Shown here piece by piece: positions 7,795 through 13,997 of a stretch of DNA of 18,137 nucleotides. Positions within the stretch are counted from its first letter, which is position 1. Each line of letters opens with the position of its first letter. The notes under the pieces are model-generated. The model saw nothing but the letters and a program-made list of their open reading frames with translations. It did not search any database and was not told the DNA's origin. This stretch comes from Clostridiales bacterium (GTDB lineage Bacteria; Bacillota_A; Clostridia; Christensenellales; Christensenellaceae). The stretch spans positions 1 to 18,137 of the forward strand of contig QANA01000020.1 of the NCBI GenBank assembly GCA_003149735.1, given 5' to 3'. The translations under genes were made by a program, and so were the position numbers.

Positions 7795-9273
7795 ATGGAT
7801 CAGAATCAAAATTATATGAAACAGCAGCCGGAAGAAAACCGGGCGGCAGAGGAAAAACAGCAGCAGGCAGCGGCGAATGCTCAAAGAAGTTATGCGCAGC
7901 CCTATTACAGCCAGCCCTATTATTATGTGCAGCAGTCTCCGCAATGGCAGGGATATGGGTATCCGCAGTATATGGCGCAAAGTTATCCCGTACAGAGTTA
8001 TCCTGTACAGAATGCGGCTTACGGCAACGGACAGGGTGCAGGTTTTTCGTCTCCGGAAACACAGCCGCATAAAAAACGGCGTGGCTGGACGGTGATGGCG
8101 ATGATTGCCGGCATTTTGGCCAGTATGATGATCGGTTGCTTGTTATCCATGAGTTTTTTGATTCCCACACTCAGAGAACGCCTGGAAGAGGGCTCACCTT
8201 ATACATGGGAAGAATGGGGAACAGAACAGGATGAGCCGATTATCAAAAAAGATGACTATGCACCGAACCCGGAGATTACCAGTATAGGGGGTGAAGCGCC
8301 GGTAATTACAAATGAGGCAAACCCTGTGCCCGAAATCGCCGAACAGATTTCGGAAAGCGTTGTAGGGGTCAATGCCTATGTGGAGGAAGATGGCGAATTT
8401 GTGCTGTATTCCAGAGGTACGGGTTTTGTGATTCATGAGAGTGGCTATATTCTGACGAATTACCACGTGGTGGCGGAGGGCAGCAACTATACCATTTCGG
8501 TGGAAGGCAGTGAACAGGAGCTGGAAGCGAAATATGTCGGCGGAGATGCAACAATGGATTTGGCAGTATTGAAAGTCGATCATATTTCACTGAAAGCGGT
8601 AGCTTTGGGCAGCTCTGCAGAAACCAAAGTCGGAGAGATGGCAATTGCCATGGGCAATCCTGCCGGAGCGGATGCGAATCTGACGGGCAGTGTAACGGTG
8701 GGGTATGTCAGCTACGTAGGCAGGAAATTGAGCTATAATGGCACTTTGCAGGAATTTTTGCAGATAGATGCAGCAGTCAACCCGGGTAACAGCGGCGGCC
8801 CTTTGGTTAACAGCAAAGGAGAAGTGATAGGAATTGTTACCTTGAAAAGCCTGATTTCATCCTATGATGAATATGGCAATCCTATCAATTCTGAGGGCCT
8901 GGGTTTTGCAATACCGGTTGACGCCGCAAAGGAAATTGCTTTACGGATTATCAACGGCGGTTCTATCCGGCGACCGGGAATTGGTATTTTGTATGTTGAA
9001 TTGTCGGCAGAAGAAGCGGCTCGGCAGCAGCTTCCTCAGGGCAAGATGATTCAGGAATTTATGAGTGGCAGTCCGGCAGAAAAAGCAGGCCTTGAGTTGG
9101 GAGATGTCATCATAAAGTGCAATGGGGTTTCCTTGATTGAACAGGATATTTTAGTAGAAACGATTCAGGCTGCGGAGCCGGGCGAAACCATTGAACTGAC
9201 AGTATGGCGAGAAGGAAAAGAGTTGGATTTTTCTGTAGTGGTTGGAGATATGAATCATATGGTGGTTTATTGA
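7795..9273 (+). CDS. HtrA/DegP-like membrane-anchored serine protease with one PDZ domain
   Basis: This 492-residue protease likely degrades misfolded exported proteins outside the membrane. Residues 1-92 are cytoplasmic and strikingly rich in Gln, Tyr, Pro and Ala ('PYYSQPYYYVQQ', tandem 'SYPVQ'). A basic patch 'HKKRR' leads into one TM segment (about 98-124) and an acidic linker. The trypsin-like domain has the triad H224 ('LTNYHVVAEG'), D255 ('TMDLAVLKVD') and S333 ('NPGNSGGPL'). A single PDZ domain spans about 395-488 ('GSPAEKAGLELGDVI'). ATG 7795 follows AAAGGA at 6-nt spacing. It closes the regulator-kinase operon and is followed directly by a strong terminator. Pairing of htrA with two-component genes recalls CssRS/HtrA and WalRK/YycK in Bacillus; the functional link here is inference. 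Confidence 0.93.
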   Translation: MDQNQNYMKQQPEENRAAEEKQQQAAANAQRSYAQPYYSQPYYYVQQSPQWQGYGYPQYMAQSYPVQSYPVQNAAYGNGQGAGFSSPETQPHKKRRGWTVMAMIAGILASMMIGCLLSMSFLIPTLRERLEEGSPYTWEEWGTEQDEPIIKKDDYAPNPEITSIGGEAPVITNEANPVPEIAEQISESVVGVNAYVEEDGEFVLYSRGTGFVIHESGYILTNYHVVAEGSNYTISVEGSEQELEAKYVGGDATMDLAVLKVDHISLKAVALGSSAETKVGEMAIAMGNPAGADANLTGSVTVGYVSYVGRKLSYNGTLQEFLQIDAAVNPGNSGGPLVNSKGEVIGIVTLKSLISSYDEYGNPINSEGLGFAIPVDAAKEIALRIINGGSIRRPGIGILYVELSAEEAARQQLPQGKMIQEFMSGSPAEKAGLELGDVIIKCNGVSLIEQDILVETIQAAEPGETIELTVWREGKELDFSVVVGDMNHMVVY

Positions 9274-9280
9274 AAAAATA

Positions 9281-9311
9281 AAAAGGAGAGTGGTGTTTAC
9301 TCTCCTTTTTT
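9281..9311 (+). terminator. Strong intrinsic terminator after htrA
   Basis: AAAAGGAGAGT (9281-9291) pairs with ACTCTCCTTTT (9299-9309) around a 7-nt loop and is followed by further T residues. It starts 7 nt after the htrA stop. The A-rich 5' side would also let it act on the other strand. Confidence 0.9.
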
Positions 9312-9337
9312 GCTATAATAAAGGCGATAGGGTGGTT

Positions 9338-9412
9338 TTAAGAATTGCCGAAAAAGCGGGCAGGTGCGGAAGAATTGTGTAATTCGAATTCTTAAGTACC
9401 GTTCCCTATAAT
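9338..9412 (+). promoter_or_regulatory. Promoter and inverted-repeat region of the second two-component operon
   Basis: TATAAT at 9407-9412 is a good -10 box. The -35 region carries a perfect 10-bp palindrome, AATTCGAATT (9381-9390), in place of a consensus hexamer. Two 9-base arms, TTAAGAATT (9338-9346) and AATTCTTAA (9387-9395), form a long-range inverted repeat, with a third AAGAATT copy at 9370-9376. A poor -35 overlapped by symmetric repeats suggests activator-dependent or autoregulated expression; that is inference. GAGGT (9441-9445) precedes the ATG at 9452. An earlier TGCTATAAT (9311-9319) lies immediately after the htrA terminator but lacks a usable -35. Confidence 0.45.
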
Positions 9413-9451
9413 ACAATAGAAAAATCGAATACAATAAAAAGAGGTAAAATT

Positions 9452-10129
9452 ATGCGTATCTTGATTGTGGAAGATGAAAGACATCTGGCAGAAGCGCTCC
9501 GGCAGATTATGTTGGAACAGAAGTACAAGGCAGATATCGTCTACGATGGAGAGGATGGGTTTGAATATGCCATGAGCAATGCCTATGATGCCATCATATT
9601 GGATATTATGCTACCCGGCCAGAATGGCTTTGAAGTGGTACGCAAGCTGCGTGCAGAGAAAAATAATGTGCCGATTCTGCTGCTAACGGCTAAGGATGAA
9701 ATAAGCGATAAGGTAAAAGGGCTGGATTGCGGAGCAGATGATTATATGACAAAGCCTTTTTCTCCGGAAGAGTTGCTGGCTCGCATTCGCGCTATGATGC
9801 GCCGACAGGGAGATGTGGTTTTTGATGAAATAAAATTTGCCAATCTTTCCCTGAATATTTCCATGCGGACGCTGAATTGTGGAGAAAAATCCATGCATTT
9901 GGCCTATAAAGAATTTGAAATTCTCCGCCTGCTGATCAACAAACCCAAGGTGATCGTTCCCAAAGAGGATATCATCATTAAAGTTTGGGGAGCGGATGCA
10001 GAAGCAGATGACAATAATGTGGAGGCTTATATTTCCTTCTTGCGGAAAAAACTCAATTTCCTGGGATCAGAAGCTAAAATCAAGACCATACGCAAAGTGG
10101 GATATCGGTTAGAAGAAAAAGATGATTAA
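9452..10129 (+). CDS. OmpR-family response regulator (paired with the HAMP-less kinase)
   Basis: This is a 225-residue regulator. The receiver has E7/D8, the phosphoacceptor D51 ('IILDIMLPG'), T79 ('LLLTAKDE') and K101 ('YMTKPFSP'). The winged-helix domain (about 125-222) contains 'LAYKEFEILRLLINKP', 'VPKEDIIIKVWG', 'NVEAYISFLRKKL' and 'IKTIRKVGYRL'. It is clearly distinct from the regulator at 5616. Its last 8 bases overlap the kinase gene, so the pair is translationally coupled. The partner kinase resembles CiaH in its HAMP-less layout, and CiaRH systems of streptococci control htrA. The neighbouring htrA makes such a link worth testing, but no canonical CiaR double site (NTTAAG-N5-WTTAAG) is visible, only single TTAAG copies at 9338 and 9392. 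Confidence 0.93.
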   Translation: MRILIVEDERHLAEALRQIMLEQKYKADIVYDGEDGFEYAMSNAYDAIILDIMLPGQNGFEVVRKLRAEKNNVPILLLTAKDEISDKVKGLDCGADDYMTKPFSPEELLARIRAMMRRQGDVVFDEIKFANLSLNISMRTLNCGEKSMHLAYKEFEILRLLINKPKVIVPKEDIIIKVWGADAEADDNNVEAYISFLRKKLNFLGSEAKIKTIRKVGYRLEEKDD

Positions 10130-11387
10130 AAAATTGCGCAAGAAATTTGTGCTGATGACTGCGCTGCTCATTTTTGGCATTTTTCTGGCTATATTGGCTG
10201 CCTTTTGTATCAATGTGTATTGCCGTCAGGAACAGGATGGCTATCATCATTTGGAGAAGGTATTGGAACGCGGCTTTTATCCTTGGCATCCAAAGGTTAC
10301 GATGAATGGAAAAAAGGAATTGAGATATGGCACGCAGCCAGGATTTTGCGTGGAGGTAAATGAAGAAGGCGAAATAACTCTGCTGGATATGCAGTATTAT
10401 TCTGAGGTTGAGCAAAGCATTCTGGAAAAAGCAGTGCACTGTGCAACGGAAGCGGAAAAGGAGCGCGGTGTTATTTCTTCCATGAATCTGAGATATGTAC
10501 GGCAGAGCGAAGATAGCGGTTTACGCATTGCTTTTGCAGATGTTTCAGCACAGCGGCAGCAGCTGCAAAGCTATATGGAAAGTGGTTTGCTGATTATTCT
10601 GGTGGGGATGCTGGCAGTTGTTGCTGTGGTATACTTCTTATCTGAAATTGCGGTACGTCCGGTGGAAAAGGCGTGGGTTCAGCAAAAACAGTTTGTGGCA
10701 GACGCATCTCATGAAATCAAAACACCGTTGACCATTATTCTGACCAATGCGGATATACTTTTGGCCAATGCGGACGAAACAATCGCTTCCCAGAGAAAAT
10801 GGGTGGAGTACCTTAAGGCGGAAGCGGAGCGCATGAAAGATTTGGTGGAAAATATGTTGTTTTTGGCCAAGTCGGATGCGGGAAAAGATCTGTTGATTAA
10901 TTCGGATATTGATTTGAGTGAAGTGGCCTGGAATAGCATGCTTCCTTTTGAATCGGTTGCCTATGAAAAGGGTATTACGATGAATAGCGATATTGCTCCT
11001 GGGGTGAAGCTGCAAGGCAATGCTTCGGGTTTGGGGCATTTGATGATTAATCTGTTGGATAATGCCTGCAAATATACTCCGGTGGGCGGGACCATTACGT
11101 TGAAATTGGAACGGAAACAGGAAAAAGTGCTGCTCAGCGTTAATAATACGTGCAGCGAAGTCATTCCGAAAGAAAAATTGGAACATATTTTTGACCGTTT
11201 TTACCGGGTAGATGAGGCACGCAATCGCGATGCAGGCGGGCACGGCCTCGGATTGGCCATCGCAAAAACTTTGGCAATGCAGCATCAGGCAAAAATCTGG
11301 GCAAAAAGCACCAAAGAAGAGGGAGTAACCATCTTTGTGGAATTTAATAAAACGATCAAAAAAAGGAAAAGAAAAAAGCAGCCTTGA
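10122..11387 (+). CDS. Sensor histidine kinase lacking a HAMP domain
   Basis: This 421-residue membrane kinase has TM1 at about 9-32, an extracytoplasmic part of about 120 residues, and TM2 at about 154-174. A very short juxtamembrane link 'AVRPVEKAWVQQKQ' leads directly into HisKA, with phosphoacceptor H197 in 'DASHEIKTPLTII'. There is no room for a HAMP domain. The ATPase domain shows 'NLLDNACKY', 'FDRFYRVDEARNR' and 'GHGLGLAIAKTL'. The C-terminus is an unusual basic tail ('KKRKRKKQ'). The ATG at 10122 overlaps the regulator gene by 8 nt and has only a weak purine-rich site, so its translation probably depends on the regulator. The stop codon lies inside the terminator stem. Confidence 0.92.
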   Translation: MIKKLRKKFVLMTALLIFGIFLAILAAFCINVYCRQEQDGYHHLEKVLERGFYPWHPKVTMNGKKELRYGTQPGFCVEVNEEGEITLLDMQYYSEVEQSILEKAVHCATEAEKERGVISSMNLRYVRQSEDSGLRIAFADVSAQRQQLQSYMESGLLIILVGMLAVVAVVYFLSEIAVRPVEKAWVQQKQFVADASHEIKTPLTIILTNADILLANADETIASQRKWVEYLKAEAERMKDLVENMLFLAKSDAGKDLLINSDIDLSEVAWNSMLPFESVAYEKGITMNSDIAPGVKLQGNASGLGHLMINLLDNACKYTPVGGTITLKLERKQEKVLLSVNNTCSEVIPKEKLEHIFDRFYRVDEARNRDAGGHGLGLAIAKTLAMQHQAKIWAKSTKEEGVTIFVEFNKTIKKRKRKKQP

Positions 11388-11402
11388 GAAAGGCTGCTTT
11401 TT
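11373..11402. terminator. Bidirectional intrinsic terminator between convergent operons
   Basis: AAAAAGCAGCCTT (11373-11385) pairs perfectly with AAGGCTGCTTTTT (11390-11402) around a GAGA loop. The A-tract on one side and T-tract on the other make it usable from both strands: for the kinase gene (plus) and as a backup for nagB (minus). The kinase stop codon (11385-11387) is within the hairpin. Confidence 0.88.
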
Positions 11403-11528
11403 TTATGAGAGCCAATGAGGAGAGCTTGCCTAAAGTGAAACTGATAAGAGGCAACAGAAGATAATTGAAACACATCCATGCATAAAATTTCCCGAGTAAA
11501 AAAGTAGACGTGGTATAGTGCAATGGGT

Positions 11529-11555
11529 AAACAAAAGCCCTCTGATGATGAGGGC
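11529..11555 (-). terminator. Probable terminator of nagB
   Basis: On the minus strand GCCCTC (11555-11550) pairs with GAGGGC (11542-11537) around a 7-nt loop, followed by TTTTGTTT (11536-11529). It begins 15 nt after the nagB stop. The stem is short, so some transcripts may run on to the bidirectional terminator at 11373-11402. The 126 nt between the two terminators shows no convincing gene. Confidence 0.65.
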
Positions 11556-11570
11556 GCTGGTGTAAGTACA

Positions 11571-12281
11571 TTAATTTCGGCTTGCAATTACGGTCAAATC
11601 CGGATGCAGTTGCAGAATAGAAGCCGGCAGCTCGGGTGTAATCGGGCCATATAAAGCCTTTTCGAGGATCTCAATTTTGGCAGGCCCATTGGCAATCAGC
11701 AGAACGCGTCTGGCATGCATGATGGATTTCATACCCATGGTCAGCGCCTGAGTCGGGACATCCTCTTTGCGGGCAAATAAGCGGGAATTGGCCTGTATGG
11801 TATTTTCCGTCAGATCTACCAAGTGCGTCGTTTTTTCATAGGAGGTACCAGGCTCATTGAACCCAATGTGGCCATTATGGCCAATTCCCAGCAATTGCAG
11901 GTCAATCCCGCCGGCATTTTCAATTGCCTGTTCATAGGATAGGCATTGTGCGCCAGCATCAGATGCCGTTCCATCCGGTACATGCGTATTTTCTTTACGG
12001 ATATTTACATGGTTAAACAGATGTGTATCCATAAAGTAACGATAACTCTGAGGGTGTGTATCCGGAAGACCATAATACTCATCCAGATTGAAGGTAATGA
12101 CCTGAGAAAAGTCCAGATCTCCCTTTTGATACCATTCAATCAGTTGCTTGTAAGTGCCGATGGGTGTGGTGCCGGTGGCCAATCCCAATACTGTGCGGGG
12201 ATGCAGTATGATCTGGGCAGAAATGATATTGGCTGCACGGCGGCTCATCTGGCCATAGTGATCGGTGAAAATAATCTTCAT
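11571..12281 (-). CDS. nagB: Glucosamine-6-phosphate deaminase
   Basis: This 236-residue cytoplasmic enzyme converts glucosamine 6-phosphate to fructose 6-phosphate and ammonia, feeding amino-sugar carbon into glycolysis. It has the sugar-phosphate loop 'LGLATGTTPIGTY' (32-44), the catalytic Asp D67 in 'FNLDEYYGL', and 'LGIGHNGHIGFNEPGTS' (131-147) with H138 and E143. Asn before the GHI motif and the short length match the Gram-positive form, which lacks the C-terminal allosteric extension of the E. coli enzyme. The ATG at 12281 follows AGGAGG at a good distance. It lies 43 nt after cysS on the same strand with no promoter visible in the gap, so it is probably cotranscribed with cysS and would then share the cysteine-dependent leader. 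No nagA, nagE or GntR-type regulator is in the window. Confidence 0.95.
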   Translation of the reverse strand: MKIIFTDHYGQMSRRAANIISAQIILHPRTVLGLATGTTPIGTYKQLIEWYQKGDLDFSQVITFNLDEYYGLPDTHPQSYRYFMDTHLFNHVNIRKENTHVPDGTASDAGAQCLSYEQAIENAGGIDLQLLGIGHNGHIGFNEPGTSYEKTTHLVDLTENTIQANSRLFARKEDVPTQALTMGMKSIMHARRVLLIANGPAKIEILEKALYGPITPELPASILQLHPDLTVIASRN

Positions 12282-12324
12282 GAGAAACCCTCCTATCGTA
12301 AAACAGATTTAATGACAATTTGCC

Positions 12325-13740
12325 TTATGCCTTGCTCCAGGTAGTGCCGTCACGGCTGTCTTTTAAAAGAATGCCGTGGGCAAGCAGCTCATCGCGGATG
12401 GCATCGGCAGCAGCATAATTTTTTTGCTTCTTTGCTTCAGCGCGCTCCTGAATTTTTGCTTCCACATAAGCCGCAAGATCTGCATCCACTGCAGAGTTCT
12501 CCTGTTCGTGAGCGTCCCGCAGATTCAGAGAAAGAACTTTGTCGAAATCTTCAATCAGCCATAATTTTGTAGCATCGTCTAGCGGCGCCTTCAAAATGTC
12601 ATATATGGCAGTCAAGGCCATGGAAGTGTTGAGGTCATTTCCCAATGCCTGCGCAAAACGAACGCGGTAAGGTTCGGCCGCTTGCAGATCTGCTTCTCCT
12701 TGCGGCTGTAAAGCGGCAATGCGCTTTTTAAGACGATTATAGGCGGCAACAGTATTATCCAGCGCATCATAGCTGAATTCCAATGGCTTGCGATAATGCG
12801 ACTGCAGGCAGAACATACGATAAGCCAGAGGATCATATCCCTTGCTTTCCAATAATGAGACAGTCAGGAAATCTCCTTTGGATTTGCTCATTTTACCGGA
12901 TTTGTCATTGAGATGATGGACGTGGAACCAGTAATTGCACCATTTATGTCCGAGATATGCTTCGCTTTGAGCAATTTCATTGGTGTGATGGGGGAAAATA
13001 TTGTCAACGCCACCACAATGCAGATCAAGGTACTCGCCCAGATGTTTTAAACTGATGCCTGAGCACTCGATATGCCAGCCGGGATAACCGATTCCCCAGG
13101 GACTATCCCATTTTAATTCCTGATCATCGAATTTGGACTTGGTAAACCAGAGCACAAAATCGGCTTTATTGCGTTTATTGGTATCTTCCTCCACATCTTC
13201 GCGTACTCCGACCATGAGGTCGTCGCTGCTATGCCCGGTCAGAGCATAATAGTCATCCAGCTTGGAAGTATCGAAATATACGTTATCGCCTGCTACATAA
13301 GCATAGCCTTTTTCGATCAGGGATGAGACCATATTGATAAATTCCTGAATGCAGTTGGTGGCAGGCTCGACCACATCCGGCCGCTTAATGTTCAGCTTAC
13401 GGCAATCTTCAAAAAAAGCATCCGTATAGAATTTGGCAATTTCCATAACGGTTTTATGTTCCCGTTTGGCGCCTTTGAGCATTTTGTCTTCACCGGTATC
13501 GGCGTCGCTGGAGAGATGACCGACGTCGGTGATATTCATGACGCGTTTGACTTCATAACCGTTGTAGCGCAGAGCTTTTTCCAGAATGTCTTCCATAATA
13601 TAACTGCGCAGATTGCCGATATGTGCATAATGGTAAACAGTGGGTCCGCAGGTATACATGGAAACTTTGCCCGGCGTATGCGGTACGAATTCATCTACCT
13701 TTTTAGACAATGTGTTATACAAATAGAATTTACTCAGCAT
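12325..13740 (-). CDS. cysS: Cysteinyl-tRNA synthetase
   Basis: This 471-residue class I synthetase charges tRNA-Cys. Signature elements are C31 in 'YTCGPTVY', the HIGH-type motif 'HIGN' (40-43), 'GWHIECSGI' with C226, and 'FPHHTNEIAQSEA' (H251/H252 and E255). C31, C226, one His and E255 are the expected zinc ligands. 'KMSKSKG' lies at 283-289, followed by the helical anticodon-binding region with 'NDLNTSMAL' and a C-terminal Lys/Ala-rich helix ('KKQKNYAAADAIRDELLAHGI'). Length and motifs are complete. ATG 13740 is preceded by GGGAGAAG at normal spacing. An untranslated region of about 130 nt with a terminator, and before it a Cys-rich leader ORF, separate it from the promoter, pointing to attenuation control. 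nagB follows 43 nt downstream. Confidence 0.97.
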   Translation of the reverse strand: MLSKFYLYNTLSKKVDEFVPHTPGKVSMYTCGPTVYHYAHIGNLRSYIMEDILEKALRYNGYEVKRVMNITDVGHLSSDADTGEDKMLKGAKREHKTVMEIAKFYTDAFFEDCRKLNIKRPDVVEPATNCIQEFINMVSSLIEKGYAYVAGDNVYFDTSKLDDYYALTGHSSDDLMVGVREDVEEDTNKRNKADFVLWFTKSKFDDQELKWDSPWGIGYPGWHIECSGISLKHLGEYLDLHCGGVDNIFPHHTNEIAQSEAYLGHKWCNYWFHVHHLNDKSGKMSKSKGDFLTVSLLESKGYDPLAYRMFCLQSHYRKPLEFSYDALDNTVAAYNRLKKRIAALQPQGEADLQAAEPYRVRFAQALGNDLNTSMALTAIYDILKAPLDDATKLWLIEDFDKVLSLNLRDAHEQENSAVDADLAAYVEAKIQERAEAKKQKNYAAADAIRDELLAHGILLKDSRDGTTWSKA

Positions 13741-13764
13741 ATTCTTCTCCCATAAAAATTTAAT

Positions 13765-13795
13765 AAAAAAGCCGCATATTTCTAAGATATGCGGC
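13765..13795 (-). terminator. Leader (attenuator) terminator upstream of cysS
   Basis: On the minus strand GCCGCATAT (13795-13787) pairs perfectly with ATATGCGGC (13779-13771) over a 7-nt loop, followed by T6 (13770-13765). It ends 24 nt before the cysS start codon and downstream of the leader ORF, so it would stop transcription before cysS unless it is prevented from forming. The preceding gene's own end is about 200 nt away, so this is not simply its terminator. Confidence 0.88.
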
Positions 13796-13871
13796 AGATA
13801 ATCTTTTCAAACTTACCGCACAGACTGCGGTTCTTCCCAAATGATAACACTTACTATATGGGAAAAACGGC
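13787..13871 (-). promoter_or_regulatory. Alternative RNA structures of the cysS attenuator
   Basis: Three hairpins compete on the minus strand. The pre-emptor pairs 13871-13859 with 13839-13827 (GCCGUUUUUCCCA with UGGGAAGAACCGC: ten continuous pairs including one GU, a C-C mismatch, then two more). The anti-antiterminator pairs ACCGCA (13831-13826) with UGCGGU (13820-13815). The antiterminator pairs UGUGCGGUA (13822-13814) with UGCCGCAUA (13796-13788), nine pairs with two GU, using the 5' arm of the terminator. The pre-emptor uses up ACCGC, leaving UGCGGU free to open the terminator. If the pre-emptor is blocked, ACCGCA:UGCGGU forms and the terminator folds. The complementarities are read directly; the switching is inference. 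Confidence 0.65.
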
Positions 13872-13907
13872 TTAAACAACATCTTTGCGGCAACAACACA
13901 GTTTCAT
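13872..13907 (-). CDS. Cysteine-rich leader peptide of cysS (MKLCCCRKDVV)
   Basis: This is an 11-codon ORF, too short for routine gene calling. ATG at 13907-13905 is preceded by AAAGAGGA with 5-nt spacing, and the ORF ends with TAA at 13874-13872. Codons 4-6 are TGT TGT TGC, three Cys in a row, directly upstream of the cysteinyl-tRNA synthetase gene. The stop codon is immediately followed by the first arm of the pre-emptor hairpin (13871). That is the geometry expected if the position of the translating ribosome decides the RNA fold. By analogy with the trp and his leaders, stalling at Cys codons under low Cys-tRNA would allow read-through into cysS. The ORF is certain as sequence; its translation and role are inferred. 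Confidence 0.75.
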   Translation of the reverse strand: MKLCCCRKDVV

Positions 13908-13931
13908 AAGTATCCTCTTTCATTGACTCTT

Positions 13932-13966
13932 ACTATAACATTAACATAGCGAACCCAGTTCGTCAA
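13932..13966 (-). promoter_or_regulatory. Promoter of the cysS leader
   Basis: On the minus strand there is an extended -10, TGT followed by TATAGT (13940-13932), which would start transcription near 13925, just before the leader ribosome site. TTGACG (13966-13961) resembles a -35 but is 23 nt from TATAGT; with the usual 17 nt it would pair with a poor TAATGT (13943-13938). The spacer contains a CGAAC-CCA-GTTCG palindrome (13950-13962). Exact choice of start is uncertain, but both options place it upstream of the leader ORF and downstream of the FliB-type gene. Confidence 0.5.
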
Positions 13967-13997
13967 TCACAGAACGAAACTTTTATGAAATCCACCT

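Noticed and set aside
9337..9396. CiaR-type double site upstream of the second regulator
   Set aside because: TTTAAG and CTTAAG each occur once, but never as a pair separated by 5 nt.
11356..11571. 71-codon minus-strand ORF whose ATG overlaps the nagB stop (TAATG), with a hydrophobic middle
   Set aside because: It runs through two terminator hairpins and ends in a homopolymer-encoded Lys/Phe-rich tail. The N-terminal part resembles no protein I know and there is no ribosome site of its own. It could be a relic, but a gene is not supported.
12282..12324. Promoter for nagB
   Set aside because: TTGTCA occurs on the minus strand, but the position 17 nt downstream is TAGGAG, the ribosome site, not a -10 box.
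13826..13840. T-box-like sequence GGGAAGAACCGC before cysS
   Set aside because: It resembles the T-box core GGGUGGNACCGC, but the UGGN bases that pair with the tRNA acceptor end are AAGA here. The downstream CCCU partner is missing, and the leader has no evident Stem I/specifier layout. The same bases are better explained as part of the pre-emptor hairpin.
13950..13962. LexA (SOS) box
   Set aside because: The centre is 3 nt, not the 4 nt of the CGAAC-N4-GTTCG consensus, and cysS is not an SOS gene.
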